Source of the DNA: Pyrinomonadaceae bacterium
Lineage (GTDB): Bacteria > Acidobacteriota > Blastocatellia > Pyrinomonadales > Pyrinomonadaceae
NCBI GenBank assembly: GCA_036277115.1
Contig: DASUNM010000024.1
Span: 550,550-614,549, forward strand
Direction: 5' to 3'
DNA length: 64,000 nt
A program made the position numbers and the translations under genes. Position 1 is the stretch's first letter. Every line of letters starts with the position of its first letter. The notes beneath the pieces were generated by a model that ran no database searches, had not been told where the DNA came from, and saw only the letters and a program-made list of their open reading frames with translations. Shown here piece by piece: positions 61,774-64,000 of the stretch.

Positions 61774-62343
61774 ATGGCTGAACGAGAAACAGAACACAGA
61801 CGAATCGTGGTGGATACACCAACGACGCACCGCGAGGTGGAACGCACTGAAGCAGTTCATCATCCGGATCGAAGCGGAATTTCCGGAGCAGCACTAGCTG
61901 CCATCGTTGTCGGCGTCATTGCCTTGGCAACGCTCATCATCTTATTCGTCATGAACCAACAGCAAACAGCTAACGAGAACGCGCTGACGCAGCAGCAACC
62001 GGCAACGACCATCGTGCAACAGCCGGCAGCGCAGCAACCACCCGTGATCATTCAGCAACCAGGGGCCGCCACGCAGCCGCCGGTGATCATTAATAATCCA
62101 CCAGCCTCGGGCGGTTCAGCTCCGGCTACGGGCAACGGAGACTCGGCGGTTCAGGCAGCCGTTGACAAAAGGTTGAGCGAAGATTCGACGTTCTCGGGTC
62201 TGGGGATTACGGCAACTGTGCTTGACGGTAAGGTTACGTTGACCGGAATCGTCCAGAACCAGGCGTTGAAAACACAAGTAGAACGCGCGATCCGAAACAT
62301 CAAGGGCGTAACAGCCGTCGATAATCAAATCAGCGTAGGTTAG
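61774..62343 (+). CDS. Membrane-anchored BON-domain protein
   Basis: The 189-residue protein has a short charged N-terminus, a membrane helix (about 39-61, ALAAIVVGVIALATLIILFV), a Gln/Pro-rich linker (NEN to about 115) and one BON domain (ATVLDGKVTLTGIVQNQ ... IRNIKGVTAVDNQI). BON domains bind phospholipid or murein-associated partners and often occur in envelope stress or adhesion proteins. The linker would span the periplasm. The precise role is unknown. Confidence 0.88.
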   Translation: MAERETEHRRIVVDTPTTHREVERTEAVHHPDRSGISGAALAAIVVGVIALATLIILFVMNQQQTANENALTQQQPATTIVQQPAAQQPPVIIQQPGAATQPPVIINNPPASGGSAPATGNGDSAVQAAVDKRLSEDSTFSGLGITATVLDGKVTLTGIVQNQALKTQVERAIRNIKGVTAVDNQISVG

Positions 62344-62493
62344 GTTTTAAAGTTTCTCGTGTCCCTGGGCGCGACCGGCAGGTTATGCGGTCGCGTCCAG
62401 CACCCCAGCCTCTGAAGCGTCGGAGCCTTGTGCTCCGGCGCTTCTGCTGTTTTGCCCGCTTGATTGAACTCGGATTCTCGTTACACTCAGGGC

Positions 62494-63168
62494 ATGAACG
62501 AGCTTCCCCGCACGCCACGCACAACTCTGAAACGGCTGCCGCAGCGTGGCAGCTTCGAACGGCAGAAAATCAACGAAATTCTTGACGAAGGCTTTATTTG
62601 CCATGTGGCTTTCGTGCTTAACGGTGAGCCGATAGTGATTCCGACCGGCTATGCCCGCGCCGGGGATGAACTAATCATCCATGGCTCGCAAGCCAGTCGC
62701 ATGTTGCGACAAGTGGGGCAGGGAATTGACGTCTGCGTCAATGTAACTCTGATTGATGGCCTGGTGTTGGCGCGTTCGGCTTTTCACCATTCCATGAACT
62801 ACCGGTCGGTCGTTATCTTTGGGCGCGCAAGGCTGATCGAAAACCGCGAAGAGAAAGTGACTGCCCTCACGGCTCTTTCCGAACACATGATTCCTGGCCG
62901 TTGGGACGAGGTTCGTGGGCCGAATGATCGCGAACTCCAGCTCACCACGGTGCTTTCAATCCCCTTAACTGAAGCATCCGCGAAGGTTCGCACCGGCCCA
63001 CCCGTTGACGACGAAGAGGATTACGATCTGCCTGTTTGGGCGGGTGTCATTCCTCTCCAAATGACTGCAAGTGAGCCCATCCCCGATCCACGACTCGGCG
63101 CAAACATTCCGACTCCGCCGTACGGGATCGGGTACCGTCGAGGTTCTGATTCCGAGCAAAAGCCTTAA
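62494..63168 (+). CDS. FMN-binding split-barrel protein (pyridoxamine 5'-phosphate oxidase-like, NimA type)
   Basis: The 224-residue protein matches the FMN-binding split-barrel group near NimA: RTTLKRLPQRGSFERQKINE, GFICHVAFVLNGEPIVIPT, the FMN-contacting LIIHGSQASRMLRQV and FHHSMNYRSVVIFGRARLI. Related proteins reduce or sequester flavins and may protect from nitroimidazoles. The start is the ATG at 62494. The function cannot be fixed from the sequence. Confidence 0.88.
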   Translation: MNELPRTPRTTLKRLPQRGSFERQKINEILDEGFICHVAFVLNGEPIVIPTGYARAGDELIIHGSQASRMLRQVGQGIDVCVNVTLIDGLVLARSAFHHSMNYRSVVIFGRARLIENREEKVTALTALSEHMIPGRWDEVRGPNDRELQLTTVLSIPLTEASAKVRTGPPVDDEEDYDLPVWAGVIPLQMTASEPIPDPRLGANIPTPPYGIGYRRGSDSEQKP

Positions 63169-63465
<297 letters not shown>

Positions 63466-63750
63466 ATGTCAACGAAACTTTACGTTGGAAACCTCGCTTT
63501 CCAGACGACTAGTCAAGAACTGCAGGAATTGTTTGGTCAGGCCGGCACGGTTCATTCCGCTAGTGTTGTGGAAGACCGCGACACCGGACGCTCGAGAGGC
63601 TTTGCCTTCGTGGAAATGTCCAGCGAGGAAGAAGCGACTTCAGCGATCGCGCAATTCAACGGCAAGGAAATCGGCGGTCGCTTCCTGAAAGTCAATGAAG
63701 CCAAACCGCAGGAAAACCGCGGTGGCAATGGTGGCGGACGCCGCTACTAA
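63466..63750 (+). CDS. RNA-binding protein with one RRM domain
   Basis: The 94-residue protein is a single RNA-recognition motif with RNP2 LYVGNL (residues 5-10) and RNP1 RGFAFVEM (about 44-51). The C-terminus is Gly/Arg/Asn-rich (ENRGGNGGGRRY), as in cyanobacterial Rbp proteins, and helps bind RNA. Bacterial members respond to cold or other stress. GAAAGG precedes the ATG after a long leader. Confidence 0.95.
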   Translation: MSTKLYVGNLAFQTTSQELQELFGQAGTVHSASVVEDRDTGRSRGFAFVEMSSEEEATSAIAQFNGKEIGGRFLKVNEAKPQENRGGNGGGRRY

Positions 63751-63903
63751 TTTCGCTGGTAACAGTCAGATATGTGGGTCTCCGTAATGTCGAATCGCGG
63801 AGATCCTCTCTGTGTCGAATTAATTTGAAGGTTCTACGGATGCCAGTAGCCGGCGCCCCGACGGTAAAGAGGCTTTTTGAACTTAGACCAAGATAGCGAA
63901 CCG
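63751..63903. other. Gap with a hairpin after the RRM gene
   Basis: GTCTCCG-TAATGTCGAAT-CGCGGAGATC at about 63779-63808 forms a stem-loop that may end the RRM transcript. The rest is short and holds nothing else I can identify. Confidence 0.45.
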
Positions 63904-64000
63904 ATGCCCGTAAGGCAGATCAATCGGGCCCAAGCGAATTGGGGCATGGGATTCTTCCTTCTGAGCGCCCATCTTACCGCTGTCGCGGCACTTTTTTTCT
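63904..64000 (+). CDS. Fatty acid desaturase, N-terminal start (runs off the right edge)
   Basis: Only 32 codons are present: MPVRQINRAQANWG, then GFFLLSAHLTAVAALF. INR-x-x-x-NW followed by a hydrophobic FLxxxHL helix is the usual beginning of acyl-CoA desaturases (the later His boxes would lie outside the window). A TTG at 63877, preceded by AAAGAGG, could be an alternative start. The identification is tentative. Confidence 0.6.
   Translation, partial: MPVRQINRAQANWGMGFFLLSAHLTAVAALFF

Overview
The window is a gene-dense stretch of a bacterial chromosome of moderately high GC content. The best guess for the host is Acidobacteriota, probably a soil Blastocatellia-type lineage. That guess is inference. 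It rests on the mix of an MglA/MglB polarity pair, a small bacterial-microcompartment locus, XdhC-type maturation factors, Rex, long families of palindromic intergenic repeats and frequent GTG/TTG starts. No phage, integrase, transposase or CRISPR array is visible.

Layout. 1-5180: the N-terminal part of an M16 zinc protease, two unrecognised proteins (one membrane, one soluble) and a PhyH-type dioxygenase. 5181-10490 (minus): glmS, glmU, a YvcK/CofD-like protein and a TPR protein with a histone-H1-like tail, so UDP-GlcNAc supply plus central-metabolism control. 10825-11901: mglB-mglA. 11904-16500 (minus): rimI-like acetyltransferase, queA, a YihY-type membrane protein, ruvB, ruvA. 16631-19974: rex, then a microcompartment operon (class II aldolase, one hexameric shell protein, three pentamer-type vertex proteins, one unknown Cys-tailed protein). 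20117-22576: an accessory trio of a secreted eight-cysteine peptide, a membrane-anchored thioredoxin-like protein and an exported helical protein. 22638-23426 (minus): ZIP metal transporter. 23484-40617: the division and cell-wall cluster mraZ-rsmH-ftsL-ftsI-murF-mraY-murD-ftsW-murG-murC-murB-ftsQ-ftsA-ftsZ, with a promoter and three MraZ boxes in front and without murE or ddl. 40856-44982: Hfq-like protein, pdxA, two receiver-domain proteins and a GspG-like protein. 45145-46866: a SIR2-TPR protein, a defence candidate. 47080-50689: valS, nadC. 50770-53811: a coiled-coil protein, two XdhC proteins flanking a Mpo1-like membrane protein, and an NTF2-like exported protein. 53936-56704: MFS exporter, YCF48-like beta-propeller protein, cREC receiver. 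56830-57210: tRNA-Phe and a candidate structured RNA. 57276-59424: groS-groL with sigma70 promoter and CIRCE. 59475-64000: Fis-type HTH, purC, DinB-like, BON, FMN-binding and RRM proteins, and the start of a fatty-acid desaturase.

How it fits together. Most of the window is housekeeping: wall precursor synthesis (glmS, glmU, mur genes), division (fts genes), translation (valS, queA, tRNA-Phe), recombination (ruvAB), cofactors (nadC, pdxA) and proteostasis (groESL). The parts that look least described are the microcompartment locus with its tail protein, the disulfide-rich peptide trio, the structured RNA next to tRNA-Phe, and an unusually active set of palindromic repeats. These repeats lie exactly at gene ends and in several places have become coding sequence or supply stop and start codons (murD, murB, xdhC, a vertex shell protein, the valS/nadC junction).
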